Positions 55,359-64,000 of a DNA stretch of 64,000 bases are shown one piece after another. The notes under the pieces are model-generated. The model saw nothing but the letters and a program-made list of their open reading frames with translations. It was not told the DNA's origin and did no database searches. The stretch's first letter is position 1. The number at the start of each line of letters is the position of its first letter. The stretch is taken from NCBI RefSeq assembly GCF_036346615.1, contig NZ_CP107836.1, positions 2,480,001 to 2,544,000 of the forward strand, written 5' to 3'. The position numbers and the translations under genes are program-made. The DNA comes from Streptomyces sp. NBC_00523 (GTDB lineage: Bacteria > Actinomycetota > Actinomycetes > Streptomycetales > Streptomycetaceae).

Positions 55359-56834
55359 TCACGGGCGCCGGACGCCGAGGCGGTGGTCCGTCGTCAGGTC
55401 CTTGTTGTCGAGCCGTGCGTCGAACTTCGCGAGCGGCTTCGCCTTGGACTCGTCCTGCTGGACGGCGGCCGGGGCGACGCCCGCCCAGCGCAGGATCGCG
55501 GCCGTGGCCGTGGCGTTCTCCGAGGGCACGAGACCCGCGACGTTGGAGCCGTGGTTCCCGCCGGGCTGGGTGAACACATAGCTGTCACGGGCGCCCGCCC
55601 CGAGCCGGAAGCGCTCCGCGCCCCAGGGGTCGTTCTCGCCGTAGACGTACAGCATGTGCGTGGCGTGGTGCTTCACCCAGGTGTCGACGTCCCGCATCGC
55701 CCCAGGCTGGAACCGCATCGGGATGGAGCGCGGCACGAAGTTGCGCGGCGGCTGGTAGCCGTAGCGGCTGAGCTTGCCGAGCCAGGGCTGCTTGATGTCG
55801 GGCGAACCGAGCTGGGTGCCCGCCTGGTAGTAGTACGGGGTGTAGTTGGCCAGGCCCTGATCGGCGTAGGCGGAGAAGCCGGAGATCGCGTCGACCGAGT
55901 CCCAGATCTCCTGGTCGGTCGCCTTCTTCGCGTCGGCCGGGAGGCCGTCGCAGTCGGCGAGCAGGCTGTACTGCCAGAACGCCCACACGTAGTCCATGAC
56001 GACGGCCTCGTACGCCTTGTCCAGCGAGCCGACCGTGTCGAAGGTGTAGCCGTTGTCGGCCGCGTACCGCGCGTACTTCTCCTCCAGCGGCGCGCGGCGG
56101 ATCAGGGCCTCGCGCTGGACGCCGCTCAGCTTGTCGCGGCACTCCTTGGTGCCGACCTTCGCGAAGAACCGGTCGTACGCCGAGTCCTCGTTGTTCACCA
56201 CGTCGTTGGGCGCGACGTAGGCGACGACGCCGTCCATGTCCTTCGGGTAGAAGCGCTCGTAGTACGTGGCGGTCATGCCGCCCTTGGAGCCGCCGGTGGT
56301 CAGCCAGTTCTTGGAGTAGATCCGCTTGAGCGCGGTGAAGACGCGGTGCTGGTCGCTGGCCGCCTGCCAGATGTCCAGCTTGGACCAGTCGGCGGGCGAC
56401 GGGCGCGACGGGGTGAAGTAGCGGTACTCCAGCGAGACCTGGTTGCCGTCGATGATCCGGGTGGGCTCGGAGCGGCTGGGGTTGGTGGAGACGTTGTAGC
56501 CGCCGGTGAAGAAGACCGTGGGTCGCGAGGTGTCCTTGTGCAGCAGGGTGATCCGCTGCTGGAACGTTCCCTTGGACGGGTGGCGGTGGTCGACGGGCTG
56601 GGTGTAGTTGAGGACGAAGTAGCGGTAGCCCGCGTAGGGCTTCTCCTCGATGAGACTCATGCCCGGGATGGCCAGGATGCGGTCCTTGATGTCCGTGCTC
56701 GTTCCGCTGTCGCTCACGGCGGTGCCGAGCGGTGCCGGTACGGCGGCGGTGGCCGCCCCGGCCGAGGCACCCGTCGCACTCACCGTGCCGATGAGCACCG
56801 CGAGCGACAGGATTCCTCTGAGCGCCTTACGCAT
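55359..56834 (-). CDS. Secreted S28 family tripeptidyl/prolyl aminopeptidase
   Basis: A 491-residue secreted serine peptidase. A Sec signal peptide (ALRGILSLAVLIGTVSATGASAGA) precedes the S28 hydrolase: nucleophile in LTTGGSKGGMTATYY, acid in YGENDPWGAERF, His in TQPGGNHGSNV. The family includes Streptomyces prolyl tri/tetrapeptidyl aminopeptidases that trim peptides, including the propeptides of other secreted proteins. ATG 56834 has AGGGGAGGAC upstream. Confidence 0.9.
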   Translation of the reverse strand: MRKALRGILSLAVLIGTVSATGASAGAATAAVPAPLGTAVSDSGTSTDIKDRILAIPGMSLIEEKPYAGYRYFVLNYTQPVDHRHPSKGTFQQRITLLHKDTSRPTVFFTGGYNVSTNPSRSEPTRIIDGNQVSLEYRYFTPSRPSPADWSKLDIWQAASDQHRVFTALKRIYSKNWLTTGGSKGGMTATYYERFYPKDMDGVVAYVAPNDVVNNEDSAYDRFFAKVGTKECRDKLSGVQREALIRRAPLEEKYARYAADNGYTFDTVGSLDKAYEAVVMDYVWAFWQYSLLADCDGLPADAKKATDQEIWDSVDAISGFSAYADQGLANYTPYYYQAGTQLGSPDIKQPWLGKLSRYGYQPPRNFVPRSIPMRFQPGAMRDVDTWVKHHATHMLYVYGENDPWGAERFRLGAGARDSYVFTQPGGNHGSNVAGLVPSENATATAAILRWAGVAPAAVQQDESKAKPLAKFDARLDNKDLTTDHRLGVRRP

Positions 56835-56965
56835 GCGTGTCCTCCCCTGAGCCGTCTCCGGAGTCCCGCGAGACGCCTCTTGGTCCACAGCTGACGCGGT
56901 GAACCTAGCGGGGCAACACCCGCACCACCAGACCCCCTTGCCCGGGTCCGGGAACCGTCACCCGG

Positions 56966-57382
56966 TCAGCACAGGATCCAGCCGGTGCGGGCGCCCTTGC
57001 CGTCGACGGTGCCGGAGACCCGCACGCAGCGGTTCAGCGCGTGGACGGTCAACGGGCCCGCCAGCTGCGTGAAGCGGCCGCTGTCCGTGACGGGCAGGCC
57101 GCCGCGCGGCTGGATGGTCACGGACATGGCGCGGCGCTTGCCGGGCTTGGTGGCGACCGCGGTGACACAGGCGTAGGCGCGGGACTTGTAGACGCGGAGC
57201 TCGCCCGTCGCGAACTTCACCGTCTTCTTCGGGCGGCCCGCGCAGACCGAGGCGGCGTCCGCGCTCCCCGCGACCGCCCCGCCGGTCACCAGTGCGAGGG
57301 CGGTGGCCAGGGCGAGGACCACGGCATGGCGGCGGAGCCCTCGCCGCGCGCCCCGGGCGTGTCCTTCGGTCCCTCTGGTCAC
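56966..57382 (-). CDS. Small exported protein of unknown function
   Basis: A 138-residue protein with a signal peptide (AVVLALATALALVTGGAVAGSADAAS) and a mature part of about 90 residues holding four cysteines (SVCAG, YACVTAV, NRCVRV, WILC at the very end), probably two disulfides. I do not recognise the family. Start GTG 57382 has a GGGG upstream. It is 131 bases upstream of the S28 peptidase on the same strand and divergent from another small exported protein; a linked role is not evident. Confidence 0.75.
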   Translation of the reverse strand: MTRGTEGHARGARRGLRRHAVVLALATALALVTGGAVAGSADAASVCAGRPKKTVKFATGELRVYKSRAYACVTAVATKPGKRRAMSVTIQPRGGLPVTDSGRFTQLAGPLTVHALNRCVRVSGTVDGKGARTGWILC

Positions 57383-57567
57383 AGCAGCCCCATCGCTTCA
57401 TCGAACATCCGCGCCTCTACCCGACACCTGGGCGCATATGCCTGTACCTGCGTACGACGCGGGAGGCCATCCGGAGGTTGCATCCGGCGGGCCCGGCACC
57501 TGCGGGAGCCGGGGCGACCCACCATGGAGCCCGACAGGACAGACCACCACGAAAGGCAGGAACCGTC

Positions 57568-58062
57568 ATGACCCGAACCCGCTCAGCCCGGCGCACCGCC
57601 GGTCGTACGCTGCTCGCCTCCGCGCTCCTCGCCGCCGCCGTCGCCGTGCCCGCCACCGCCGCCGCGGACGCCCCGCGCGAGGCGGCCGCCGGGGCGACGG
57701 TCACCGACGAGACCGCGACCCAGGAGTCCCGGCTGGTGGACGACTTCTACAGCGCGTACATCGACGCGGTGGCCGCCGAGGACGGCGGGGACCTCGCCAC
57801 CGCGCTGCGCGGGTTCTACCTCACCCCCGAGCTGCGCGAACGCCTCGCGGGCTGGGAGGCGTCGAACCACGCGGACGGCGTGCTCCTCGCCCAGGACGTC
57901 CCCGCCGACCACCTGGTCACCCCGGGCCACAGCGGCGCCGGGCACACCTGGTCCACGGTCCGGCTCACCTGGGGATCGCCCCAGGACCCCACGTACACCT
58001 ATCTGACCGTGCGCTCCGACCTCGCGACCGGGAAGATCTCGGCGATCCGCGACGACGCGTAG
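57568..58062 (+). CDS. Small exported protein of unknown function
   Basis: A 164-residue protein. The signal peptide (LLASALLAAAVAVPATAAADA) is followed by VDDFYSAYIDAVAAED, ALRGFYLTPELRERLAGWEA and TYTYLTVRSDLATGKISAIRDD. This resembles NTF2-like or DUF3828-type secreted domains, but I cannot assign it. It ends nine bases from the convergent ABC exporter gene. Its ribosome site is GGCAGG. Confidence 0.78.
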   Translation: MTRTRSARRTAGRTLLASALLAAAVAVPATAAADAPREAAAGATVTDETATQESRLVDDFYSAYIDAVAAEDGGDLATALRGFYLTPELRERLAGWEASNHADGVLLAQDVPADHLVTPGHSGAGHTWSTVRLTWGSPQDPTYTYLTVRSDLATGKISAIRDDA

Positions 58063-58071
58063 GGCCTGTCG

Positions 58072-61000
58072 TCACACCCCCGCGGGCTCGTCCTCCCCTA
58101 TGAACGTGCGCCACAGCACCGCGTAATGGCCGTCGCGGGCCAGGAGTTCGTCGTGGGTGCCGTCCTCCACGACCCGGCCGTGGTCCATCACCACGACCCG
58201 GTCCGCGCGGGCGGCCGTGGTCAGGCGGTGGGCGACGACGAGCGTGGTGCGGCGGCCCGCGAGCCGGTCGGTCGCCTGGTTCACCTGCGCCTCGCTGGCC
58301 AGGTCGAGCGAGGCGGTCGCCTCGTCCAGGAGCAGGATGTCCGGGTCGACCAGCTCGGCGCGGGCGAGCGCGATCAGCTGACGCTGTCCGGCCGAGAGGT
58401 TGCGGCCCCGCTCGGCGACCTCGTGGAGGTAGCCGCCGTCCAGCGTCGCGATCATGTCGTGCGCCCCGACCGCCCTGGCGGCCGCCTCCACCTCCGCGTC
58501 GGTGGCGTCCGGCCGCCCGTAGGCGATGGCGTCGCGCACGGTCCCGGGGAAGAGGTACGCCTCCTGCGGTACGACTCCGAGCCTGCGCCGGTACGCGGTG
58601 AGCCCGAGCGCGCGCAGGTCGGCGCCGTCCACCGTGATCCTGCCGTCGGTCGGGTCGTAGTACCGGGCGACCAGCTTGACCAGGGTGGACTTCCCGGCCC
58701 CGGTCTCCCCGACGAACGCGACGGTCTGCCCGGCCGGGATGCGCAGGTCGACGCCCCGGAGGGCCGCCTCCTCGTCCCCGTAGGCGAAGGACACGTCCTC
58801 GAAGGCGATCTCGCCGCGCAGTTCGCGGACGTGGCGCGGGTCGTCGCGGTCGGTGGTGGAGGCGGGCTCGCGCAGGAGTTCCTGGATGCGGCCGAGGGAG
58901 ACGGCGGCCTGCTGGTAGCCGTCGAAGACCTGGGAGAGCTGCTGGACGGGCGCGAAGAACAGGTCGATGTAGAGCAGGTAGGCGACCAGCGCGCCCGCGG
59001 TGAGCGTGGCGTCGTCCACCCGGTGGGCGCCGACGATCAGCACCGCCGCCGCGGCCACCGAGGACAGCAGCTGGACGAACGGGAAGTAGACGGAGATCAG
59101 CCACTGCCCGCGCACCCGGGCCTCGCGGTATTCGTCGCTGCGCGCGGCGAACGCGTCGGCCCCGTCCCGCTCGCGCCGGAACGCCTGCACGATGCGGAGG
59201 CCGGCGACGGACTCCTGGAGGTCGGCGTTGACGACGCTGATCCGCTCACGGGCCAGCTCGTACGCCTTGACGCTCTTGCGCCGGAAGAAGACGGTCCCGA
59301 CGACGAGCACGGGCAGGGTCGCGAAGACCACGAGGGCCAGTTCCACGTCCAGGACCAGCAGCGCGACCATGATGCCGAGGAAGGTGACGACGGAGACGAA
59401 GGCGGTGACCAGGCCGGTCTGGAGGAACGTGGACAGCGCGTCCACGTCCGTCGTCATCCGGGTCATGATGCGCCCGGTCAGCTCGCGCTCGTAGTAGTCG
59501 AGCCCCAGGCGCTGGAGCTGGGCGAAGATCTTCAGCCGCAGCGCGTACAGCACCCGCTCGCCGGTACGGCCGGTCATCCGGGTCTCGCCGATCTGGGCCG
59601 CCCACTGCACGAGGACGACGACCAGGGCGAAGGCGGACGCCGTCCAGACCGCGCCCAGCGCGAGCTGGGTGACCCCGTCGTCGATGCCGTTGCGGATCAG
59701 GACCGGGAGCAGCAGCCCGGCCCCGGCGTCCACCGCGACCAGGCCGAGGCTCACGAGGAGCGGCAGCCCGAAGCCGCGCAGCAGTCTGCGCAGCCCGTAG
59801 GAGTCCTCGGGGCGCACGGCGCGGGCCTCGTCCACGTCCGGGGTGTCGGTCGCCGGAGGCAGGGCGTCCACCTGGGCGAGCAGTTCGGGCGTGGCGGGCG
59901 TACCCGCCGTGTCGCCGCCCCGGTCCTGCTCCCGGCGCACCCACAGCGCGGGCGTGATGCCGCGCTCGGCGTCGAACGCGGCGTCGATCTCCTCCTGGAG
60001 CGCGCGGTCCCCCTCCGGGTCCTCGGGGGCCGCGGCCTGGCGGTGGCCGGGTGAGGGGCTGCCGAGCTCGTCGGGGTCGGTGAGCAGGCGCCGGTAGAGG
60101 GCGCAGCGGCGCTCCAGCTCCTCGTGGGTGCCGAGGTCGGCGAGGCGGCCGTCGTCGAGGACGGCGATGCGGTCCGCGAGGTTCAGGGTGGAGCGGCGGT
60201 GGGCGATGAGCAGCGTCGTACGGCCGGCCATCACCTGGCGCAGGGCCTCGTGGATCTCGTGCTCGACGCGGGCGTCCACGGCGGAGGTGGCGTCGTCCAG
60301 GAGCAGCAGGCGGGGGTCGGTGAGGATGGCCCGGGCGAGGGCGATGCGCTGGCGCTGGCCGCCGGAGAGGGTGAGGCCGTGCTCGCCGACTTTGGTGTCG
60401 TAGCCGTTCGGCAGCTCGGCGATGAAGCGGTGGGCCTGGGCGGAGCGGGCGGCCTGTTCGATCTGCTCGTCGGTGGCGCCGGGCAGGCCGTACGCGATGT
60501 TGGCGCGGACGGTGTCGGAGAACAGGAAGCTGTCCTCGGGGACGAGGCCGATCGCGGCGCGCAGCGAGTCGAGGGTGAGCTCCCGCACGTCGTGGCCGCC
60601 GACGAGGACCGCGCCGTGCGTCACGTCGTAGAAGCGCGGCAGCAGCAGCGAGACGGTGGACTTGCCGCTGCCGGAGGCGCCGACGACGGCGACGGTCTCG
60701 CCGGGCTCGATGGTCAGCGAGAAGCCGTCGAGGACCGGGCGGCGCTTGTCGTCGTAGCCGAACCGCACGTCCTCGAACTCGACGCTGGCGGGGGCATCGG
60801 CGGGGAGCTCCTTGGTGCCGTCCTTCATGGTGGGCTCGGTGTCGATGAGCTCCAGGACGCGTTCCACTCCGGCGCGGGCCTGCTGGCCGACGGTGAGGAC
60901 CATGGCGAGCATCCGGACCGGGCCGACGAGCTGCGCGAGGTACGTGGAGAACGCGACGAACGTGCCGAGGGTGATCTCGCCCCGGGTGGCCAGCCAGCCG

Positions 61001-61812
61001 CCGAGGGCCAGCATCGCGACCTGGCCGAGGGCGGGCACGGACTGGAGGGCGGGGGTGTAGCGGGAGTTCAGCCGGATGGTGCGCAGCCGGCCCGCGAACA
61101 GCTTGCGGCCGACCTCGCGCAGCTTGCCGGTCTCCTGCTCCTCCTGCCCGAAGCCCTTGACGACGCGGACGCCGGAGACGGCCCCGTCCACGACTCCGGC
61201 GACGGCGGCCGCCTGCGACTGGGCGTACCAGGTGGCGGGGAAGAGGCGGGCGCGGGAGCGGCGGGCGATGTACCAGAGGGCGGGGGCGACGGCGACGGCG
61301 ACGAGGGTCAGCAGCGGCGACAGCCACGCCATGATGACCAGGGAGATCAGGAACAGCAGCACGTTGCCGATGGTCATCGGGAGCATGAAGAGCAGGCTCT
61401 GGATGAGCTGGAGGTCGCTGGTCGCGCGTCCGACGACCTGCCCGGTGGACAGCTCGTCCTGGCGCTTGCCGTCGAGCCGGGTGATCGTCCCGTACATGCC
61501 GGTCCGCAGGTCGTGCTGGACGTCCAGGGCGAGCCGGCCGCCGTAATAGCGGCGGATGTAGGTGGAGGCGTAGACGAGGGCGGCCGCCACGATCAGCAGG
61601 CCGGTCCAGACGGCGAGGGGGCGGGTGTGGCCGACGACCACGTCATCGATGATCACCTTGGTGATCAGGGGGACGAGGGCCATCACGGCCATGCCGGCCA
61701 GCGAGGAGCCGAGCGCCAGCAGGACGTTGCGGCGGTAGCGCCAGGCGTAGCCGCTCAGTCTCCGCGCCCAGCCGCCCCGCTGCCCGCGTTCCGTCTCCCG
61801 TGCGTCCGCCAC
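58072..61812 (-). CDS. Fused heterodimer-type ABC exporter
   Basis: About 1246 residues: TMD1-NBD1-linker-TMD2-NBD2 in one chain. NBD1 has [23 protein letters not shown] and LLLDDATSAVD, where Asp replaces the catalytic Glu after Walker B. NBD2 has GETGAGKST, a modified signature LSAGQRQLIALARA, and LLLDEATASLD. Thus one composite ATP site (NBD1 Walker + NBD2 signature) is degenerate and the other is canonical, as in heterodimeric exporters such as BmrCD and the fused mycobacterial type. A long acidic linker joins the halves. GTG 61812 with GGGAGGCACC is preferred; ATG 61875 would have GGAGGG too close. Confidence 0.9.
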   Translation of the reverse strand: MADARETERGQRGGWARRLSGYAWRYRRNVLLALGSSLAGMAVMALVPLITKVIIDDVVVGHTRPLAVWTGLLIVAAALVYASTYIRRYYGGRLALDVQHDLRTGMYGTITRLDGKRQDELSTGQVVGRATSDLQLIQSLLFMLPMTIGNVLLFLISLVIMAWLSPLLTLVAVAVAPALWYIARRSRARLFPATWYAQSQAAAVAGVVDGAVSGVRVVKGFGQEEQETGKLREVGRKLFAGRLRTIRLNSRYTPALQSVPALGQVAMLALGGWLATRGEITLGTFVAFSTYLAQLVGPVRMLAMVLTVGQQARAGVERVLELIDTEPTMKDGTKELPADAPASVEFEDVRFGYDDKRRPVLDGFSLTIEPGETVAVVGASGSGKSTVSLLLPRFYDVTHGAVLVGGHDVRELTLDSLRAAIGLVPEDSFLFSDTVRANIAYGLPGATDEQIEQAARSAQAHRFIAELPNGYDTKVGEHGLTLSGGQRQRIALARAILTDPRLLLLDDATSAVDARVEHEIHEALRQVMAGRTTLLIAHRRSTLNLADRIAVLDDGRLADLGTHEELERRCALYRRLLTDPDELGSPSPGHRQAAAPEDPEGDRALQEEIDAAFDAERGITPALWVRREQDRGGDTAGTPATPELLAQVDALPPATDTPDVDEARAVRPEDSYGLRRLLRGFGLPLLVSLGLVAVDAGAGLLLPVLIRNGIDDGVTQLALGAVWTASAFALVVVLVQWAAQIGETRMTGRTGERVLYALRLKIFAQLQRLGLDYYERELTGRIMTRMTTDVDALSTFLQTGLVTAFVSVVTFLGIMVALLVLDVELALVVFATLPVLVVGTVFFRRKSVKAYELARERISVVNADLQESVAGLRIVQAFRRERDGADAFAARSDEYREARVRGQWLISVYFPFVQLLSSVAAAAVLIVGAHRVDDATLTAGALVAYLLYIDLFFAPVQQLSQVFDGYQQAAVSLGRIQELLREPASTTDRDDPRHVRELRGEIAFEDVSFAYGDEEAALRGVDLRIPAGQTVAFVGETGAGKSTLVKLVARYYDPTDGRITVDGADLRALGLTAYRRRLGVVPQEAYLFPGTVRDAIAYGRPDATDAEVEAAARAVGAHDMIATLDGGYLHEVAERGRNLSAGQRQLIALARAELVDPDILLLDEATASLDLASEAQVNQATDRLAGRRTTLVVAHRLTTAARADRVVVMDHGRVVEDGTHDELLARDGHYAVLWRTFIGEDEPAGV

Positions 61813-61933
61813 CCGGTGCCTCCCGTCCGACCTGATCCGACGGAAGGCACCAACGCGGGGCGTCGCGGATTTCATCCCTCCGCAACAAATACGGGACCTG
61901 AGACGTAGGTCCCTGCGTTCCAGTGGGCCGCGT

Positions 61934-63385
61934 TCAGCCGTCTCGGTCGTCCTCCCCGTCCCGGGCCGGTGCTGTCTTCTCCGGGTGGCCGGGCGGCTGC
62001 CGAGGCGACGCGGTCTCCGTGGCGCTCGGTGTCGCCGGCGCTGACGGGGTTCCCTCGCCTGGTGTGGCCGGCGCGGTGGGAGACGTCTTCGAGGGGGCGG
62101 GCGTCGTGCTCCTCGTGGGCGTGGCCGGGGGTGTCGATGTGTCCGAGCCGGGGGCGGGAGTGGAGGTGACGGACGAGGCGGAGGAGGTACGGGGTGATGG
62201 CGTCTCCGCGGTACGGGTGCCGACCGCGGCGTGCGGACGGGTGGACCGTGCGGCCGGTGGCGGGGTGCTCGTCGTCCCGTGCTCGCCTCCGTCGTTACGG
62301 GCGTGAGCGCCTCCCGTGGGGGCGGTGGAGGCCCGGGTCGTGTCCGGGCCGGCGTCGGACGGGGCGGAGCTTCCCGTGACGGCGAGTACGACCGCTGCGA
62401 CGGCGGCGAGGGCGACGCCTCCGCCGGCCATGGCGGTGCGTCCGCGGGTGCGGCGGGTGTGGTCGGCCCCGGCGCGCGGCGGACCGGCGTGTCCGGGCTC
62501 TGCCGCCCCGGCCGGCCCGGGCACGGCGCCGGGCGAAGGGAGGGGGAGCGTGTGCGCCGTGCCGGCCGGCGCCGTCAGGGCGTGGGCGCAATCGCGGGCC
62601 GTCGGGCGGGCCTCGGCGTCCTGGGCCGTCATCCGGCCGAGCAGGGCGCGGAACTGCTCGGGTACGTCGGGCGGCACGGCGGGCGGGCGGTGCAGGCGGG
62701 CGATCGCGGCTTCGACGGGGCCACCGCCGTACTCCAGCCTGCCGGTGAGGCATTCGATGAGCACCAGGCCGAGGGCGTAGACGTCGGCGGGTCGTCCCAC
62801 GGACCGGCCGAGTACCTGCTCGGGGGCCAGGTAGGACGCGGTGCCCACGAGTGTGTCGGTCGATGTCCGGGTCGTTGCGTCCAGGGGCCTGGATATGCCG
62901 AAGTCGGCCAGGTACGGACGGTGTGCGGAGTCCAGGAGGATGTTGGACGGCTTGACGTCGCGGTGGACGATGCCCTCCTCGTGGGCGTGCGCCAGCGCGT
63001 GGGCGAGGTCCGCTCCGAGTTCCGCGGTGGCGTCGAGGGACAGTGGCCTCTCGGCGATGCGGTTCTTCAGCGTGGTGCCCTCGACCAGCTGCATGACCAG
63101 GAAGGCGCGTCCGTCGTGGTGTCCGGCGTCGAAGGCGGTGACCAGTCCGGGGTGGTGCAGCCGGGCCAGGATCTGTGCTTCGCCACGCCAGCTCTCCTCG
63201 GTGTCGAGGGAGGTGTCGGGCCGGAAGACCTTGACGGCCACCGGTCGTCTCATCGTCAGGTCGAAGCCCCGGTAGACGTCCGCCGCACCGCCCGAACCGA
63301 GAGTCTCGTCAAGACGGTACCGACCGCTGAGCACCTCGGCGTGAAGCCGGGAAGCCGTGGCCTGAGCAGATTCGCGAAGCCTCAT
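61934..63385 (-). CDS. Membrane-bound serine/threonine protein kinase
   Basis: A 483-residue Hanks-type kinase. The cytoplasmic domain (about 22-270) has GSGGAADVYRG, Lys52 in VAVKVF, HRDVKPSN (141-148), DFG (161-163), the TxVGTASYLAPEQ activation segment and DVYALGLVLIE. A juxtamembrane Pro/Ala linker leads to one helix (about 319-338), and outside is a 140-residue Pro/Thr/Ser tail with no PASTA or other sensor fold. ATG 63385 has GGAGAGGG. The signal it senses is not evident. Confidence 0.9.
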   Translation of the reverse strand: MRLRESAQATASRLHAEVLSGRYRLDETLGSGGAADVYRGFDLTMRRPVAVKVFRPDTSLDTEESWRGEAQILARLHHPGLVTAFDAGHHDGRAFLVMQLVEGTTLKNRIAERPLSLDATAELGADLAHALAHAHEEGIVHRDVKPSNILLDSAHRPYLADFGISRPLDATTRTSTDTLVGTASYLAPEQVLGRSVGRPADVYALGLVLIECLTGRLEYGGGPVEAAIARLHRPPAVPPDVPEQFRALLGRMTAQDAEARPTARDCAHALTAPAGTAHTLPLPSPGAVPGPAGAAEPGHAGPPRAGADHTRRTRGRTAMAGGGVALAAVAAVVLAVTGSSAPSDAGPDTTRASTAPTGGAHARNDGGEHGTTSTPPPAARSTRPHAAVGTRTAETPSPRTSSASSVTSTPAPGSDTSTPPATPTRSTTPAPSKTSPTAPATPGEGTPSAPATPSATETASPRQPPGHPEKTAPARDGEDDRDG

Positions 63386-63518
63386 TCCCTCTCCTACTGC
63401 GTTGGGGGGCTTACGCCAGTCGGTGATGCGGAACCGACGCTCCTTGAGACGCCGCCTACCCGGAAGAGCGGCGCGCAGCCCTGCCGATCGCGGTCCGTCG
63501 GCCTCGGCCCCTCCTCCG

Positions 63519-63558
63519 CCCCGGCTCGGGCCCGGTAGGAGACGGGCCCGAGCCGGGG
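63519..63558 (-). terminator. Hairpin terminator for the serine hydrolase gene
   Basis: A 16-bp perfect stem, CCCCGGCTCGGGCCCG (63519-63534) with CGGGCCCGAGCCGGGG (63543-63558), has an 8-base loop. It lies 18 bases past the stop at 63577. Confidence 0.8.
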
Positions 63559-63576
63559 CGAGAGGCCCCGGGCCGC

Positions 63577-64000
63577 CTACCGCGGGTTGGCGGTGAGCAT
63601 GCGGCCGGCGGGCGCCTCCGGGACCGGCGGTACGGCTTCCTGCGGGGCGACGGGGGCGGTGAAGACCCTGCGGTGCATGATGCGCGGGTTGAGGTCCTTG
63701 TGGACGACCCGGGCGACGGCCTGGATGGTGTTGATGCCGTCGTTCATCGTTTTGTTGTCCTGGGTGAGCACGGTCAGCCCGTAGTCGTGGCCGTTGCCCG
63801 TGAAGGCGCCGATGCTGTGGACCCGCCAGCCGTGGGTGGAGCGCTGCAGCCAGCCGTTCTTCAGCTGGACGGTGGTCCCGGTGACGGCACCGGCCGGGGT
63901 GCCCCAGCGCTGCGAGGAGACGACCTTCTTCATCAGCCCCAGCTCGTAGGAGCGGGCGCTGTCGGTGAGCACGGAGTTCTTCGAGGTGAGCAGGGTGAGC
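63577..64000 (-). CDS. Serine hydrolase (beta-lactamase-like), C-terminal part
   Basis: The last 140 codons of a gene that begins beyond the right edge. SVLTDSARSYELGLMKKVVSSQRWGTPAG and TTVQLKNGWLQRST match the C-terminal half of class A beta-lactamase-like serine hydrolases of Streptomyces; KNG stands where KTG is found in active beta-lactamases. HSIGAFTGNGHDYGLTVLTQD is the final strand region. The N-terminal SxxK nucleophile and export signal are outside the window, so activity cannot be judged. Confidence 0.8.
   Translation of the reverse strand, partial: LTLLTSKNSVLTDSARSYELGLMKKVVSSQRWGTPAGAVTGTTVQLKNGWLQRSTHGWRVHSIGAFTGNGHDYGLTVLTQDNKTMNDGINTIQAVARVVHKDLNPRIMHRRVFTAPVAPQEAVPPVPEAPAGRMLTANPR

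Overview
The window is about 70 percent G+C or higher, with long overlapping shadow ORFs, GTG and TTG starts, frequent ATGA/GTGA gene overlaps, a Cys-Gln thioester protein ending in an LAETG sorting signal, SsbB-type single-strand binding protein, paired dynamin-like GTPases and many lipoprotein, Tat and Sec exported proteins. This points to the core chromosome of a Streptomyces or close relative. No insertion sequence, prophage, CRISPR array or biosynthetic gene cluster was seen. The gene order (SSB, tandem GTPases, tRNA-Arg, inositol catabolism, copZ-copA, citrate synthase, RecD2-like helicase) looks like conserved core DNA.

Layout. 1-1038: a divergent pair of an FAD/NAD(P) oxidoreductase (cut by the window edge) and a group II truncated globin, around a promoter carrying two identical-architecture palindromes. 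1211-8293: an ABC system of two FtsX-type permeases and one ATPase. 8336-12190: DUF2804 protein, then a minus-strand set (EttA, thioesterase, hypothetical). 12407-18380: thioester surface protein, SSB, and the two membrane-remodelling GTPases. 18689-18761: tRNA-Arg(UCU). 18907-24146: a VWA lipoprotein, then an ABC-2 permease coupled to a hydrolase-ABC ATPase fusion. 24323-27870: small genes (P-loop protein, two-helix membrane protein, DUF4291, small exported protein, VC0807 family, GNAT). 27919-34258: myo-inositol catabolism (iolC-iolB-iolD-mmsA read leftwards, IolE-like dehydratase read rightwards). 34403-38030: exported peptidoglycan-binding protein, MMPL transporter and its divergent TetR regulator. 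38109-40980: copper handling (CopZ, CopA) behind a CsoR-type operator. 40981-41541: gene-free stretch with a candidate structured RNA and terminator. 41542-45288: citrate synthase and RecD2-like helicase. 45366-46132: a VapBC-like toxin-antitoxin pair. 46214-51427: an uncharacterised sugar/polyol pathway (Gfo/Idh oxidoreductase, DUF993 aldolase-like protein, two TIM-barrel isomerases, LacI regulator). 51434-53331: EamA exporter and divergent LysR regulator. 53458-58062: exported GH3 glycosidase, S28 aminopeptidase and two small exported proteins. 58072-64000: a fused ABC exporter, a Ser/Thr kinase and a truncated serine hydrolase.

The regulatory DNA is unusually readable: at least five promoters carry a palindrome or repeat placed in the -35/-10 spacer, over the -10, or just after the expected start point (oxidoreductase, TetR/MMPL, copZ, vapBC, LacI locus, GH3). 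Several genes appear to be transcribed without a leader. The most unusual items are the hydrolase-ABC fusion with opposite-side domains, the tandem hairpins with identical UUGGGG loops beside citA, and the DUF993 sugar locus. All functions are inferred from sequence reading alone.
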